Counted from the first letter of the stretch, positions 36,744 to 48,612 are shown. The stretch: DNA of 64,000 nt from Cephalopachus bancanus (GCA_027257055.1 JAPVLO010000153.1:5394001-5458000); one strand, 5' to 3'. Notes: a model not told the origin generated them from the letters alone. Program-made: numbers and translations.

Positions 36744-38728
36744 CAAGACTTTGCTTGTCTTCCTCCACTGGAAAGCAAGCCCCATGAAAGCAGAGACTTA
36801 GATCACACAGTATACCTGGCACATAGTAAGCATACTGTATTTGCTAAAACAGGTATCTGGGCTGATATTTCACAGCTTAATCCATAACTGATTACAACCC
36901 TCAAAGTCAAAGGCCAAACTGCAAACTATCTAAATTTATTCCTGGCAAGTTTCTCTAAAAGTAGGTAAATAATTATATAATGGGAGTCTACGGTTAATGC
37001 TCACTAATCACCACAGAAAGCTATGACTAAAAAATGCCCAACTTATACAGTGTGGGGGGAAAAAAACTGGTGCACATTTTCAAAGGTACGATATACCACT
37101 AAGTCAATAATTTGCACAGGGAACTAAAGAATTTTATTTTCATGAATGAGATAAACTACATTTTATACCCAGTAAAAGATGTCACACCAGCAAAACTTTA
37201 TTCAAAGTTAAACAGGTTTCTTTAAACCATACTCAAAACCTTTTAAATGTTTACTGTGAATCACTGGCCTTGGAATATAACATCAAAGCTTCTCAAATTT
37301 ATGTAACTACAGAATGCCTTTATTCAAATTTCTAATTTACATATCCTAGAACTCAATTTGGAAAAAGTTGCTTTGGGGTCATAAAAGTTATTATGTTATC
37401 AACTATGAGGGCCCACCATCCATACTAATCTACAAACAGTTTTGAGAACAAAAGTTTTCTCAACTGCTCTATTCAACTTAAGTTTTAAACAGAATAGCCT
37501 GGATCCTCTGTGTTTTAATAATCCATTTATCTTTTTATAATATTAAATTATTCATTTTTTATCTTACTTACAATATAAAGTCTCTAAACTATGCTGAATA
37601 AAATTTCTAAATAGTTGGAACATCTCTGTCTTTGTTTCCTATTTAAATGCAAGTAGCTTAGTACTCCAACATTTAATGCAATATTTACTTTAAATTTTAA
37701 TAAATAATTTTTATCCTAAGAAACTTCTTCGTATTTCCATTTTACTTAGAACTTTTCCTGGGAAAGACTATGAAATTTTATCAAATGTCTATTTTATCAT
37801 ATATTAAAGCTGATTTTGACTTTTCAATTGTTAAAAAATGAAGCATATTGAAATTTCCTGGTGGTAAATATTCCTGCATTCCTAGAATAAACTTTACTTG
37901 TTCATGGTTTATGATTAATTTAGATTGCTGATAAATTTGATTTCCTAGTGCTGAAATAAAAAACAACTTTAAACAAACATAGCTTAAGTATTTAGAAAGA
38001 TAATTATGGTGCTAATAAAACAAAGGTAAGAAAAAATTAGCACTACATAATTTGATTTACCAGAAATGTTACTCAAATGTATTTATCTTGTTTTAGTCAC
38101 ATACTTTTTGTATAAATTGACAAATTTCTTTTAGATCAAATCAATTTTTTAAATTCCTCTGTGAAAGTGAAACTATGTCTTTTGTCTCTTATTCTAAAGA
38201 TGAATTCCATAAAACATAAAATATCTAAGATTATGAACAGTAATTTTTGGATGCTAATGAGGCAAATTTAAATTTTAGAAAGTTAAATGATGTAAGACAA
38301 AATAAACTAAAAACAAAAATGTTATTTGTCTAAAATACTGGTTCACTTAAATAACACTTATTTATGTTTTCTATAATAATACAAATAGTACATTCGTGTG
38401 AACTATTTGACAATAAAATGAATCATACTGTATAACAATACAAGAGAAAGCTGCTCAAATATTCCCTCTAACACTCTTGAGTCATAGGCTAGCAAATATA
38501 AATGCAAAAGAATCTTAACCATTTAATCTATTTTCTCAGTTATTACTTTCAAAATTAATCATTTAACCAATAAGTTTATGTCAGCCATTAGACTCAGATA
38601 GAAATAAGTCCTTACTGTAAAAAAGTTATAAATTATTAGTCACAACTTCAAAGCCATTTGAGCCCATTTAATAGCATCAGTATGATCCACTGTATCCCTG
38701 ATAAACTCCAAAGGAATTTATATCACTC
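36744..38728. other. Unique intronic DNA 3' of the exon (in transcription sense)
   Basis: A short L2 3' end lies near 36755-36860 (GGCACATAGTAAGCATACTG). The rest is AT-rich unique DNA with no further WDR70 exon recognised. Confidence 0.5.
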
Positions 38729-38730
38729 TC

Positions 38731-38790
38731 ATTTTCACAGTGTCCATATTTATTAAATCCATTTTCATAGTGTCCATATTTATTAAATCA
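38731..38790. repeat. 30-bp tandem duplication near the exon
   Basis: Two adjacent 30-base units, each starting ATTTTCA and ending TATTAAATC plus one base, differ at two positions. They lie 160 bases downstream of the exon in the transcribed direction. Confidence 0.95.
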
Positions 38791-38940
38791 AACTTTACAC
38801 TATCAGCTGAAATCAAAATTAAGAACAAGAATATATAAGCATCAGGATTCATAATAATCTCCTATTTTTCTGCCAAGATTGCTACAATAAAAATAATGTT
38901 AAAGAAAATACCTAAAAATATAAATTAGATGAATTATCAA

Positions 38941-38950
38941 CAATACTCAC
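38941..38950 (-). promoter_or_regulatory. WDR70: 5' splice site of the WDR70 exon
   Basis: The minus strand reads GTGAGTATTG directly after the last exon base, a near-consensus U1-type donor (GTRAGT). Confidence 0.88.
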
Positions 38951-39027
38951 GCATCATTTGAGCAAGTCATAAATTCTCCCTTTATTTTGGGATGCCATGA
39001 ACCAGTATGAAGCATTGCTGTGTGACC
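38951..39027 (-). CDS. WDR70: Single internal exon of WDR70 (WD repeat protein 70)
   Basis: On the minus strand a pyrimidine-rich tract ending in TTTTTTTAAG is followed by 77 bases open in one frame and then the donor C|GTGAGTATTG. The exon starts in phase 0 and ends with two bases of a codon. It encodes 25 residues plus a split alanine codon, beginning GHTAMLHTGSWHPKIKGEF and continuing to a TCSND core. I recognise this as the central beta-propeller region of WDR70 (about 650 residues in mammals), matching the human protein as I remember it. WHPK followed about ten residues later by CSND is typical WD-repeat blade spacing. WDR70 is a nuclear WD40 protein reported to act with CRL4 ubiquitin ligase and histone H2B monoubiquitination. 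Neighbouring exons were sought by eye on both sides and not found, so this exon is isolated between very long introns. The protein family is certain from the motif; the gene name comes from memory of the protein. Confidence 0.92.
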
Positions 39028-39048
39028 CTTAAAAAAATAAAGAGAAAG
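39028..39048 (-). promoter_or_regulatory. WDR70: 3' splice site and polypyrimidine tract of the WDR70 exon
   Basis: Read on the minus strand, the 20 or so bases before the exon are almost all pyrimidine (CTTTCTCTTTATTTTTTT) and end in AAG, a strong acceptor. Only one AG lies next to the exon, which fixes the start with GGT as the first codon. Confidence 0.88.
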
Positions 39049-39511
39049 GAAATAAAAGATGTTTTAAAAATATTAAAAACAGACTGACTTCAAACTGACA
39101 TATCTTGTATAAAAGTAAAAACCCACCAAAAAAACACACCATTTTAATTACAAACTGATATTATTTTATCCAAATTTTATCTCATAACATGCTTTGTTTA
39201 TTTCACTTTGTTTAATTTACTTGTGTATCACCCATTCACCTCAGGAACTAGCTCGGGGCTTACATGAAAAAAGCATTTAATAAAGCAGGAAATAAAAGGA
39301 AAATTGACATCTCTTTAGAAAAAGGTAAAACTGTAAGAAGAAAAACAGGTCTTTCTTCAAAGATCATGACTCTTTTCTTCAAAGAAAACAAGAACAGAAA
39401 GCATTTATAAGTAAGCAAAGCAAAGGCAAGAAGTAGGATGAGAAGAAATCCATATTGCCTAAAATGTGTCAATAATCTTAATTCTACAATACGCTATAAG
39501 AATAAATATGA
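39049..39511. other. Unique intronic DNA upstream of the exon
   Basis: No exon recognised. A short MIR/L2-like 3' piece is possible near 39235-39285. Confidence 0.5.
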
Positions 39512-39811
39512 GTCCGGCTTGGTGGCTCAGCCTGTAATCCCGCACCTTTGGGAGGCTGAGGTGAGTGGATTGCCTGAGTCTGCAGGTTCGAGATCCACCT
39601 GGGCAACTTGGTGAGACCTCATCTCTATAATAAAATCAAAAAAAATTAGCCGGGTGTGGTAGCGCGCGCCTATAGTTCCAGCTACTTGGAAGACTGAGGC
39701 AGAAAGATCACCGGAGCCCGGCAGGTCAAAGCTGCGGTGGCTAGGAGCAGCCACCACACTCCAGCCTGGGCGACAGAGTGAGACTCCAACTCAAAAAAAT
39801 GAAAATAAAAA
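39512..39811 (+). mobile_element. Young Alu
   Basis: A full dimer GTCCGGCTTGGTGGCTCAGC to CTCCAACTC plus tail. An imperfect direct repeat AGAATAAATATG / AGAATAAGTATG flanks it. It has the long left-arm form (GGGCAACTTGGTGAGACC). Confidence 0.94.
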
Positions 39812-40465
39812 AAGAATAAGTATGTAAGAAATGGAAAACCATATTTTAAATGATTAAGGAAAATAAGCTCCACTAAGTATAGACAATATAAAAACACTAT
39901 AATTAAAACAATGTGATAGTGTCATATAAATTGATAAATATATATACCAAATCAACCATAAAGTGCATATCAAACATAAACACACACATACCTCCCTTCT
40001 AGGTAACCAAAGTCAGCTAGAGAGGTTGTTCTTGTGCAGTAAGTCAGATTCAAATGGGACAGAAAAGAGCCTAATGCTTTTTAGTTCAATAATAGCAGTA
40101 TCTCCTTCTCTGGCAGAGTTCAAAATAAAGCTACGCTAAAAGAAGAAAATGTAAATATTTAAATGACTCGAAAGAAAAATAGCAATGCTTCTCTGGAAGT
40201 CATGTGGGCCTAGAGATCCTACTCTGCCTAAGATGCCCACAATACCTCAAATAGTATATGGTCAAGGCCTGACGTTCTATTCATGTTTACAAGATACGAA
40301 TGGGGAGAGGTGGAGTAGGCAGGCATGGATCTCATTTTCCACACCTGAACTCAAGATCCATAGTGCCAGCTAACTGCTTGCCATTCCCATTTGCACATCA
40401 CAGGAATCTCAAACATAATAGGTCCAATGGGAAATCTTGATTTTTTTCCTGCCTATTTCATTTTC
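39812..40465. other. Unique intronic DNA
   Basis: No exon with usable splice sites or classifiable repeat was found. Confidence 0.45.
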
Positions 40466-41170
40466 AATGAATTTCTTTCCTAGTAGTTCAAGCTAAAAAC
40501 TTGGGTATCATCCTTAAATACTCCCATAACCATAATCCCAAAACCTTTATCTACCCAGATTCAATCCACCAGCTAGTCCTGTCACAATTCTATCCCAAAT
40601 ACATCTTAAATCTATTCACTTACCTCTTTTTCACCACTATCACTCTTGTATGAGCCAACATTATCGCACGCTTCTACATCTGTCATTACGTACTTTAACT
40701 GGTTTGTTACTAGTCTCTGATTGCACTCTTACCTCATGTGTTTCACATAGCAATCGGTATAACCTTTAAAAATACAGTTCTAAATACGCCATTCCTCTCC
40801 ATCTAACTCTCTACTGACTTTCCTACATCTTATATATAGTCCAGAACAAACTACATTTTTTGGCTCCTGCTTTCTTACAACTTCACTTATTTTGTGTTCC
40901 CTCCTGCCCAACATACACCAGCTACTGCCTTCCTATCAGTTCCTCCAAAACACCCAGCTCTATCCCCATACAGGTCCTTCTCACATGCTTACCCATCTAC
41001 TAGAAAGTGCTTTTTTGCACTTTCTCCTGACTGGCTCCTTCTCATTGCAATCTCAGTTTATATGCCACTTGCACAAATAAGTATTCTCTGGTCCTCTAAG
41101 TACACATGGCTCATCCCATTGTTCTTTACCATAGCACCTGCCCATTCCCTTAATAAAGGTCATGGTAGTT
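40466..41170 (+). mobile_element. L2 LINE, long 3' fragment
   Basis: A succession of L2 landmarks over about 700 bases: CAATCCACCAGCTAGTCCTG, GTTACTAGTCTCTGATTGCACTC, CCATTCCTCTCCATCTAAC and, near the end, CCTCCAAAACACCCAGCTC. The open frames at 40892-41175 lie in it and are not genes. Confidence 0.75.
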
Positions 41171-41373
41171 TGTGATTCTTTATTCATTTGTTCTTTTACT
41201 TTTGAAACACTGTTAACATCTAAAATGTTCACAAATAAATAAGGATGGGGAAACCTGAAACTGAATATAAACAGAAAAAAAATGAACCTTACTCTAGTTC
41301 AGATGAGTAACATATACTCATGAAAGGAGTACAAACAGATGGTAGCAACCTAAGTAACAACATACACTGTAGT

Positions 41374-41902
41374 GCAGCGGTGCCCAGCCTTTTGCCACTG
41401 GGGAACAGTTTTGTGGAATTCAATTTTTTCATGGATGGGGGACGAAGGCATGGTTTCGGGATGATTCAAGCACATTACATGTATTGTGTACTTTATTTCT
41501 AGTGTCATTACATTGTAATATATAATAACTATACAATTCATTATAATACAGAATCAGTGGGAGTCCTGAGCTTGTTTTCCTGCAACCAGGCAGTCCCATC
41601 TGAGGATGATGGGAGACAGCTCCACCTCAGGTCATCAGGCATTAAATGCTCACAAGAAGCAGACAACCTAGATCTCTCACGTGAAAAGTTCACAATAAGG
41701 TTTGCTTTCCTATGAGAATCTAATGCCAACACTGATCTGAAAGAAGAGAGAGCTCAGGAAGTAAGGCGAGTCATGGGGAGCAGCTGTAAAAACAGATGAA
41801 GCTTTGCTTGCTTGCCCACCACTCACCTCCTGCTATATGGCCCGGTTCCTAATAGGCCATGAACCGGTTCCAATTCATGGCCAAGGGCTGAGGATCCCTG
41901 TA
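41374..41902. mobile_element. hAT-type DNA transposon (MER1-group-like), longer copy
   Basis: The left end GCAGCGGTGCCCAGCC and inverted right end CTACAGGGATCCTCAGCC are diverged forms of the CAGGGGTCCCCAACC terminus. TATGGCCCGGTTCCTAATAGGCC is diagnostic. It shares TCCTATGAGAATCTAATG and CATCAGGCATTA with the copy at 25154-25450 but retains a longer middle. Confidence 0.85.
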
Positions 41903-41904
41903 GT

Positions 41905-42265
41905 GGATTGACTAGTGGTCCCTAAAAAGTTATATCCACATTGCAATCCCTAATAATGTAAATCCCTAATAATGTAAACATGACCTCATTTGGGAAAAGA
42001 GTATTTGCAGATATAATTAAGAATCTTTAGATGGGTTATCTGAGCAGGCCCTAAATTCAATGGCAAATGTCCTTGAAGAGGAAAAGACACAAGAGAAGGC
42101 TATGTAAAGATGAAGGCAGAGATTGGAGTTGTGCAGCCACAGCCAAGGAACCATGATCCCGCTATCATCTTGATTTTGGACTTCTGGTCTCCAGCATTGT
42201 GAAAGTATAAATTTCTGTTGTTTTAAGCCACCAATTAAAACAGCTCTAGAAACCTAGTATATATG
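41905..42265 (+). mobile_element. MaLR-type LTR (MLT1-like)
   Basis: GTGGTCCCTAAAAAGTTATATCC at the start, GGCAGAGATTGGAGTTGTGC in the middle and AAATTTCTGTTGTTTTAAGCC near the end are MLT1 landmarks. An internal 17-bp tandem duplication of ATCCCTAATAATGTAAA lies at about 41945-41978. Confidence 0.85.
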
Positions 42266-43149
42266 CTCAGTCTAAGACAAAAAGCTGCAAATAAATACTA
42301 AAATCTAATTAATGCATGTGTTTCCTTTTTTGCAGTGGCATGCATTAACAATTCTGAAACTGTTTTCCATATAGTGAAGAATTAAACCAATGAGGAAATA
42401 TAATGAGTATGATCAGAGTCAGACTTTTACACCACTAGAGAAGAGAATTATGAAAGTGGAAAGGGGGAAGATTAGAACTAACTCTGGGAATTTAATTAAA
42501 ATTGGGGGTATCAACATAAACTGATAATTTTTAATACATAAATATAAACATAGTTGTGTATGTATGTGTATGTTTGTTATTCTCTAGTTCTATATATTAT
42601 GAATGTCTAGAAATATATACTCCAATAAAACTATCACAGAGATTCTAGTCTCTAACTATAATTTCCCAGTAACAGACACTAAGTCTATTTGCAGAAATTA
42701 CTGATTATAGGAATGGGGTAGCAAAAGGGCAAGATGAACATGGAACATTTTGTTGTGCCAAAAAAATTAGAAAGTGCTACAAAAGTGACAGGGACACATT
42801 GAAAGGATAAATCACTGGCTAAAGAGGCTTCCACTGGCTAAATCTGGAACAGTTAGGCATCAAAATAAATAATGATAGTAATGAATTATAAACCATTGAC
42901 CAAAACAAGAACCATTGAGTGTATACTAGTATAATAAATACACAAAGAAAGTTCTTCCTTGTAGTAAAATGCTATTGATAAATATAAAATGAATGATCGA
43001 GTTAGAAATACAAGACAACGATATACAATGTGAGTTCTTGATCAGAGCCTGGAACAGGTAGAAAAATGGTTATAAAATTTGAGACCACCAGTGAAATGTG
43101 AATATGGAATGTGGATTAGATAATGATCTTTTATCCATGTTAAATTCTT

Positions 43150-43300
43150 GGTTATCTACCATGTATGGTGGCTTGAGCCTGTAGTCCCAGCTACTCAGCA
43201 GGCTGAGCCAGGATTGCTAGAGCCCAGGAGTTCGAGACCAGCCTGAGCTATGTAGCAAGACCGTCCCTTAAAAAACAAACAAACAAACAAACAAACAAAA
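43150..43300 (+). mobile_element. Free Alu monomer (FLAM/FRAM-like) with (CAAA)n tail
   Basis: A single arm from CATGTATGGTGGCTTGAGCC to GTAGCAAGACCGTCCC with a tail of six CAAA units at 43277-43300. Confidence 0.85.
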
Positions 43301-43480
43301 TCAAGAACATGTGCATGTAATGTTCCTAGGAAAACGACACTGAAACATTCAGAAACAAAGAAGCATGGTATCTGTAACTTATTTTTAAAAGCTGAACATT
43401 AAATACACATATATGTAATTTACATATATGCATATATACATATGTATGCATGTGTACATAGAAGAGGGTTGGAAAAGGTG

Positions 43481-43774
43481 GCCGGATTCGGTGGTTCAGT
43501 CTGTAATCCCAGCACTTTGGGAGGCCGAGGTGAGTGGATTGCCTGAGCCCACAGGTTCAAGACCTACTTGGGCAACTTGGCGAGACCTTGTCTCTACAAT
43601 AAATCAAAAATTAGCCGGGCGTGGCAGTGCGTGCCTGTAGTTCTGGCTACCTGGAAGACTGAGGCAGAAGGATCGCTGGATCCCAGCAGGTTGAGGCTGC
43701 GGTGGCTGGGAGCGTGCAACTGCACTCCAGTCTGAGTGACAGAGTGAGACTCCAACTCAAAAAAAAAAAAAAAA
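43481..43774 (+). mobile_element. Alu
   Basis: A full dimer GCCGGATTCGGTGGTTCAGT to CTCCAACTC plus A tail. An imperfect direct repeat (AGAAGAGGGTTGGAAAAGG / AGAAGAGAGGGAAAAGG) flanks it. It has the long left-arm form. Confidence 0.93.
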
Positions 43775-45015
43775 GAAGAGAGGGAAAAGGGTAGGTTAGT
43801 TTCAGTTGAGAGAGAAAAAAGAGGAGGGGAAAGGAAGGAAGGAGTAAGGGGAAGATAAAGTAATGAAGCAAAATGTTAGCAATTTGGTGAACCTGAAAAA
43901 AGTATATATAGAAACTCGGTATACTACTCTTACAACTTTTCCTTAAGTTTGAAATTATACCAAATTAAATACTTTTGAAAAATATTCTAGCTTCTCTGTG
44001 AAGGAAAGCCTGTTACAAAGAAAAATGACGAGTCTATAGGACCAGCTCAGAAGATATTAATGTGGATCATATGAAGATGACTGACTAGGAAGCCCCAGTA
44101 AAGTATTGAGAAGTGAGTACACATTCTTCACAAGTGAAACACAGAACACACATTAAAATCATATTCTAAGTGACAAAACAAACTTCATCAAATATTTAAA
44201 TAAATAAAATTATTCAAAGTATGTTTCCAGATCATAATAAAATTAAATTAGAATAACAGAAAAATTCCCAAATATTTGAATATAAACACCACACTAATTA
44301 ACCTATGAGTCAAAAAGGTAATCTCGAGGGAACTGAACTACAGTTAAGTTATAACATCTCAAATTCATGGAACACAGATAAGGAAATGTTTTTTTAAAAA
44401 AACATTCCTACTCAATATAGTACTGGAAGTCCTACCCACAACAATCAGGCAAGAGAAATAAATAAAATGTACTAAAATTGGAGAAGAAGTCGTCAAACTA
44501 TCCCTGTATGCTGATGATAAGATCTTATATCAAGAAAATCCTAAAGACTCCTGCAAAAGATTCCTGGACTTAAGAAATGAATTTAGTAAAATCCTAGGAT
44601 GTAAAAACAACACACAAAAATCAGTAGCACTGCTATGTACCAATAACGGCCATGCTGAGAATCAAATCAAGAACTCAATTTCATTTATGATAGCTGCCCA
44701 AAAAAACTAAAATATCTGGGAATATATTTAACCAAGGAGGTGAAAGAGTTCTACAAAGAGAACTACAAAACACTGATGAAAGAAACTGTAGAGGACATAA
44801 ACAAATGGAAAAACATCTCATGCCTGGAAGAATCAACATTGTTAAAATGATTATATGACCCAAAGTAATCCACAGATTTAACACGACCTGTATCAATCTG
44901 TATCACAACCTGTATCATTTTTCACAGAATTAGAAAAAACAATCCTAAAATTTATACAGAACCAAAAAAGAGCCGGAATAGCCAAAACAATCCTAAGCAA
45001 AAAGAACAAAGCGAA

Positions 45016-45300
45016 GCCAGGTGCAATGGCTCATGCCTGTAATCCCAGTACTTTGGGAGGTGGAAACAAGAGGATTGCCTGAGTCCAGCAGTTCGAGACC
45101 ACCTTAGGCAGCTTGGCAAGACCATGTCTCTACAATAAATCAAAAAATTAGCCAGGAGTGGTGATGGACGCTTGTGGTTCCAGCTGGGACCTTGGAAGGC
45201 TGAGGTAGAAGGATCACCTGAGCCCAGCAGGTTGAGGCTGTGGTGGTCATGCGTGCGCCACTGCACTCCAGTTTGGGTGACAGATTAAGACTCCACTTCA
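45016..45300 (+). mobile_element. Alu in LINE-1, first of a tandem pair
   Basis: A dimer from CCAGGTGCAATGGCTCATGCC to GACAGATTAAGACTCCACTTC with no remaining A tail; the next Alu starts immediately. It sits in the L1 text AAAGAACAAAGC, which resumes after the pair. Confidence 0.88.
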
Positions 45301-45578
45301 CCAGATGCAGTGGCTCACGAAGGCAAGAGGTTTGCCTGAGCTCAGAGGTTTGAGACCAGCCTGAGCAACATGGCGAGACCTCATCTCTACAAAAATAAAA
45401 AAATAAAATAAAAAACTAGCCAGCCATGGTGGCACATGTCTGTGGTTCCTGCTACTTGGAAGGCTGAGGCGGAAGGATCCCCTGAGCCCAGCAGGTTGAG
45501 ACTGTGGTGGCCGTGAGTAAGCCACTGCACTCCAGCCTGGGAGACAGAGAGAAACTCTGACTTAAAAAAAAAAAAAAA
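45301..45578 (+). mobile_element. Alu in LINE-1, second of a tandem pair
   Basis: A dimer starting ACCAGATGCAGTGGCTCACG. The usual TGTAATCCCAGCACTTTGGG block is missing from its left arm, a deletion of about 30 bases, and the A tail is 16 bases. The motif AAAGAACAAAGC precedes the pair and AAGAACAAAGC follows it, consistent with an L1 target duplication. Confidence 0.88.
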
Positions 45579-46327
45579 AGAACAAAGCTAGAGGCATTAC
45601 ATTACCTGACTTCAAATTGCAATACACAGCTACAGTAACCAAAACAGCATGGTACTGGTACAAGAGCAGACACAAGGACCAATGGAACAGAATTGAGAGT
45701 TCAGAAATAAACCCAAATACCTATAACCAACTGATCTTTGGCAAAGCAGACAAAAACATACACTGGGAAAAGGACACTCTATGTAACAAATGATGCTGGG
45801 AAAGCTGGATAGCTACATACAGGAAAATAAAACTGGATCACTGTCTCTTAAAAAATTAACTCAACACAGAATAAAGACCTGAAAACATAAAAATCCTAGA
45901 AGAAAACCTAAGAAAAACTCTTCTGGACATTGGACTAGGTAAAATTATGGCATAGACTACAAAAAGCAAATGCAACAAAAATAAGTGAGACTTAATTAAA
46001 CTAAGTATCTTCTGTACAGCAACAGAAATAATCAACAGTGTAAATATGCAACCTACAAAAAGGGAGAAGATATTTTCAAATTATACATCTGATAAAGGAC
46101 TAATATCCAGAATCTACAAATAACCCAAACATATCAACAAGAGAAAAGCAAATAATCCCATCAGAAAGTGAGCATAAACTGTCACTTCTCAAGAGAATAT
46201 AGACAAATGGCCAACAAACATATGAAAAAATGTTCAGCATCACTCATCATCAGAGAAATGCAAATTAAAACCACAATGAGTACCACTTCACACCAGTCAG
46301 AATGCTCATCATTAAAAATCAAAACAC

Positions 46328-46606
46328 TGGCTAGGAATGCTAGCTCACACCTATAATCCCATCAATTTGGGAGGCCAAGGCAGGAGGACTGCTTGAGCCC
46401 AGGAACCTAAGACCAACATAGGCAATGTAGCGAGACCTCACCTCTACAAAAAAAGCTAAAAAAAATTAGCTGGACATGGTGCATTGTACCTTAGTCCTGA
46501 GTACTTAGGAAACGGAAGCAAAGAGATTACCTGAACCCAGGAATCCAAGCCTTTGATGACCCATGAGTATGCCATTGCTCTGGGCAACAGAGTGAGACCC
46601 TGACTC

Positions 46607-46611
<5 letters not shown>
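46328..46611 (+). mobile_element. Old Alu whose tail became a CA microsatellite
   Basis: A diverged dimer from GGCTAGGAATGCTAGCTCACA to GAGTGAGACCCTGACTC, followed directly by a long CA array. Confidence 0.88.

Positions 46612-46668
<57 letters not shown>
46612..46668. repeat. (CA)n microsatellite, about 28 units
   Basis: An uninterrupted CA dinucleotide array directly after the Alu, where the A tail would be. Confidence 0.99.
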
Positions 46669-46670
<2 letters not shown>

Positions 46671-47629
46671 ATATTGGCGTGGATGCAGTGAAAAGGGAAC
46701 ACTTATACATTCTGGTGGGAGTGTATCCAGTACAACCTCTATGGAAATTGGTATAGAGATTTCTCAAAGAACTAAAAGTAGATCGACCATTTGATCCAGC
46801 CATTCTATTACCTGGTATCTACCTAAAGGAACAGAAGTCATTATAAAAAAAAGATAGCTGCACTCATATGTTTATCACAGCACAACTCACAATTCTAAGC
46901 ACCCATCGATTGATTAGTGGATAATGAAAATGTGGCATATAGGTATAGAGTGGAATATTATTCAGTCATAAAAAAAGAATGAAATAATTTTGCAGCAACT
47001 TGCATGCAAGTGGAGACCATCATCCTAACATAGGAATAGAAAACCATATACCACATGTTCTCACTTATAAGTGGGAGCTAAACTAAGGATCTGCAAGGAT
47101 ATAGAGAATGCTATAATGGACACCAGAAACTCAGAAGGGGGAGGGGTAAAAAAATCACCTATTGGGTACAATGTGAACAGGTGAGGGGTATTGGGTACAC
47201 TTAAAGCCCAGACTTCTTTGCCACTATACAATGTATTCATGTAACCAAAAACCACTTGTGCTCCCTAAAGTTAATAAAATAAAAAGAAGAAATGCTTCTA
47301 TTAGAATAGAAAAAAACCTCAAATTAATAATTAAAGCATCTGCCTTAGAATACTAGAAAAATAAAGCAAGTAGAATAAAGAAATTATAAAAATAAAGGCA
47401 AAAATCAATGTTGAAAACAGAAGAACAGGGACAGTAAGATAAAAAATTTGTTCTTAAAAATATCAATAAAATCAACAAACTTTCAGCCAGAACAAGAAAA
47501 AGAAAGGAAAAGAAGGCACAAGTTACCAACCAATTCAGGGGAAAAGAGAGAATATACCATTACTGACCCTAAAAAAATATTACTAATAATTCTATGCACA
47601 TAAATTTGGTAACTTAAAAAAAAAACAAC

Positions 47630-47760
47630 CGGCTACTCGGAAGGCTGAGGTGGAAGGATCGCCAGAGCCCAGCAGGTCGAGGCTGCTGTGGCCGGGAGCG
47701 GCCACTGCACTCCAGTCTGGGCGACAGAGTGAGACTCCAACTCAAAAAAAAAAAAAAAAA
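47630..47760 (+). mobile_element. 5'-truncated Alu (right arm only)
   Basis: Starts CCGGCTACTCGGAAGGCTGAG inside the right arm and ends CTCCAACTC plus a 17-base A tail. A-rich ACAA on both sides suggests a target duplication, so this is probably truncated insertion. Confidence 0.9.
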
Positions 47761-48339
47761 CAATACCACGGAAGTTACAACCTATAATTTACTTTCAAGA
47801 AGAAAATAATAGTCCTTCATTTATTATATTTGTTGAATTCATAGTCAAAGGCTTTCAAAAAACAGAAAAAAGAAAACCCTAGGCCTACATGGCTTTACTG
47901 GCAAATTCTACCAAAGATTTAAGAATGATATAACACCACTTTTTCACAATAGTTTCCCAAAATTAGAAGAGGATGGTACACTGCCCAATTCATTTTTATG
48001 AATCTAACACTACCCTGATACCAGATCCAAACACAATACATCACAAGAAAGCTATAAACCAACATCCCTCACCACCATAAAAGCTAAAATTTTCAACAAA
48101 ATATTAACCTAGTATGCAAAAAGAATACCACATTGCAACCAAAAAGTGTTTATTCCAAGAATACAAGTCTGGTTTAACAGTAAAAAATTACTCAATGTTG
48201 CTTGGCACTAGGGTTCATGTGTTTTTTGCAGGGGGAGGTTGTATGTGTTATGTATTCCTTTTTAAAATTTTCATTTATTTCAAAGATTTGGGGTACAATT
48301 CAGGGTTAGGTAGATAAGTCTTTGTATGGGTAAACCATA

Positions 48340-48612
48340 CTTTTACTCCCAGCACTTTGAGAGGCCAAGGCGGGAGGATTGCTTGAGCCCAGGAGTTCAA
48401 GACAAGCCTTGCGACACAGCAAGACCACGTCTCTACAAAAAAATTTAACTAAGCTTGGTGGTATATTCATGTAGTCCCAGCTATTCAGGATGTTGAAGCA
48501 AAAGGATTGTCTGACTGAGCCCAGGAGTTTGAGGCTGTAATGAGCCATGATCATGCCAATGCACTTCAGTCCAGGCAACAGAATGAGACGCCAACTGAAT
48601 AATAATAATAAT
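48340..48612 (+). mobile_element. Old Alu (AluJ-like), 5' end missing
   Basis: Begins at ACTCCCAGCACTTTGAGAGGC and runs to GAATGAGACGCCAACTGAAT with an (AAT)n tail. Confidence 0.88.

Larger units (their letters stand above)
42380..43980 (+). mobile_element. Ancient L1 3' UTR (L1ME-like) with nested SINEs
   Basis: GAACATTTTGTTGTGCCAAA, GAGACCACCAGTGAAATGTG and, at the far end, CAACTTTTCCTTAAGTTTGAAATTAT are typical of very old L1 3' UTRs. It is interrupted by the SINEs at 43150-43300 and 43481-43774. A related segment occurs at 55920-56050. Confidence 0.7.
44385..47285 (+). mobile_element. LINE-1 3' half with nested Alus
   Basis: A 5'-truncated L1 in plus orientation starting in the RT domain. 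The catalytic motif is recognisable as LYADDK (44504-44521). ORF2 continues after two tandem Alus (45016-45578), is broken again by an Alu with a CA tail (46328-46668), and ends with a 3' UTR that includes GGGGGAGGGG and an AATAAAATAAAAAG tail. Many stops. Reading frames on the minus strand here are shadows. Confidence 0.9.

Noticed and set aside
43277..43300. Short direct repeats (CAAA)n as a CRISPR-like array
   Set aside because: Unspaced simple repeat that is the tail of an Alu monomer; the window is a mammalian nuclear genome.
46456..46803. Minus-strand frame with a long valine-cysteine repeat
   Set aside because: It is the translation of the (CA)n microsatellite after an Alu.
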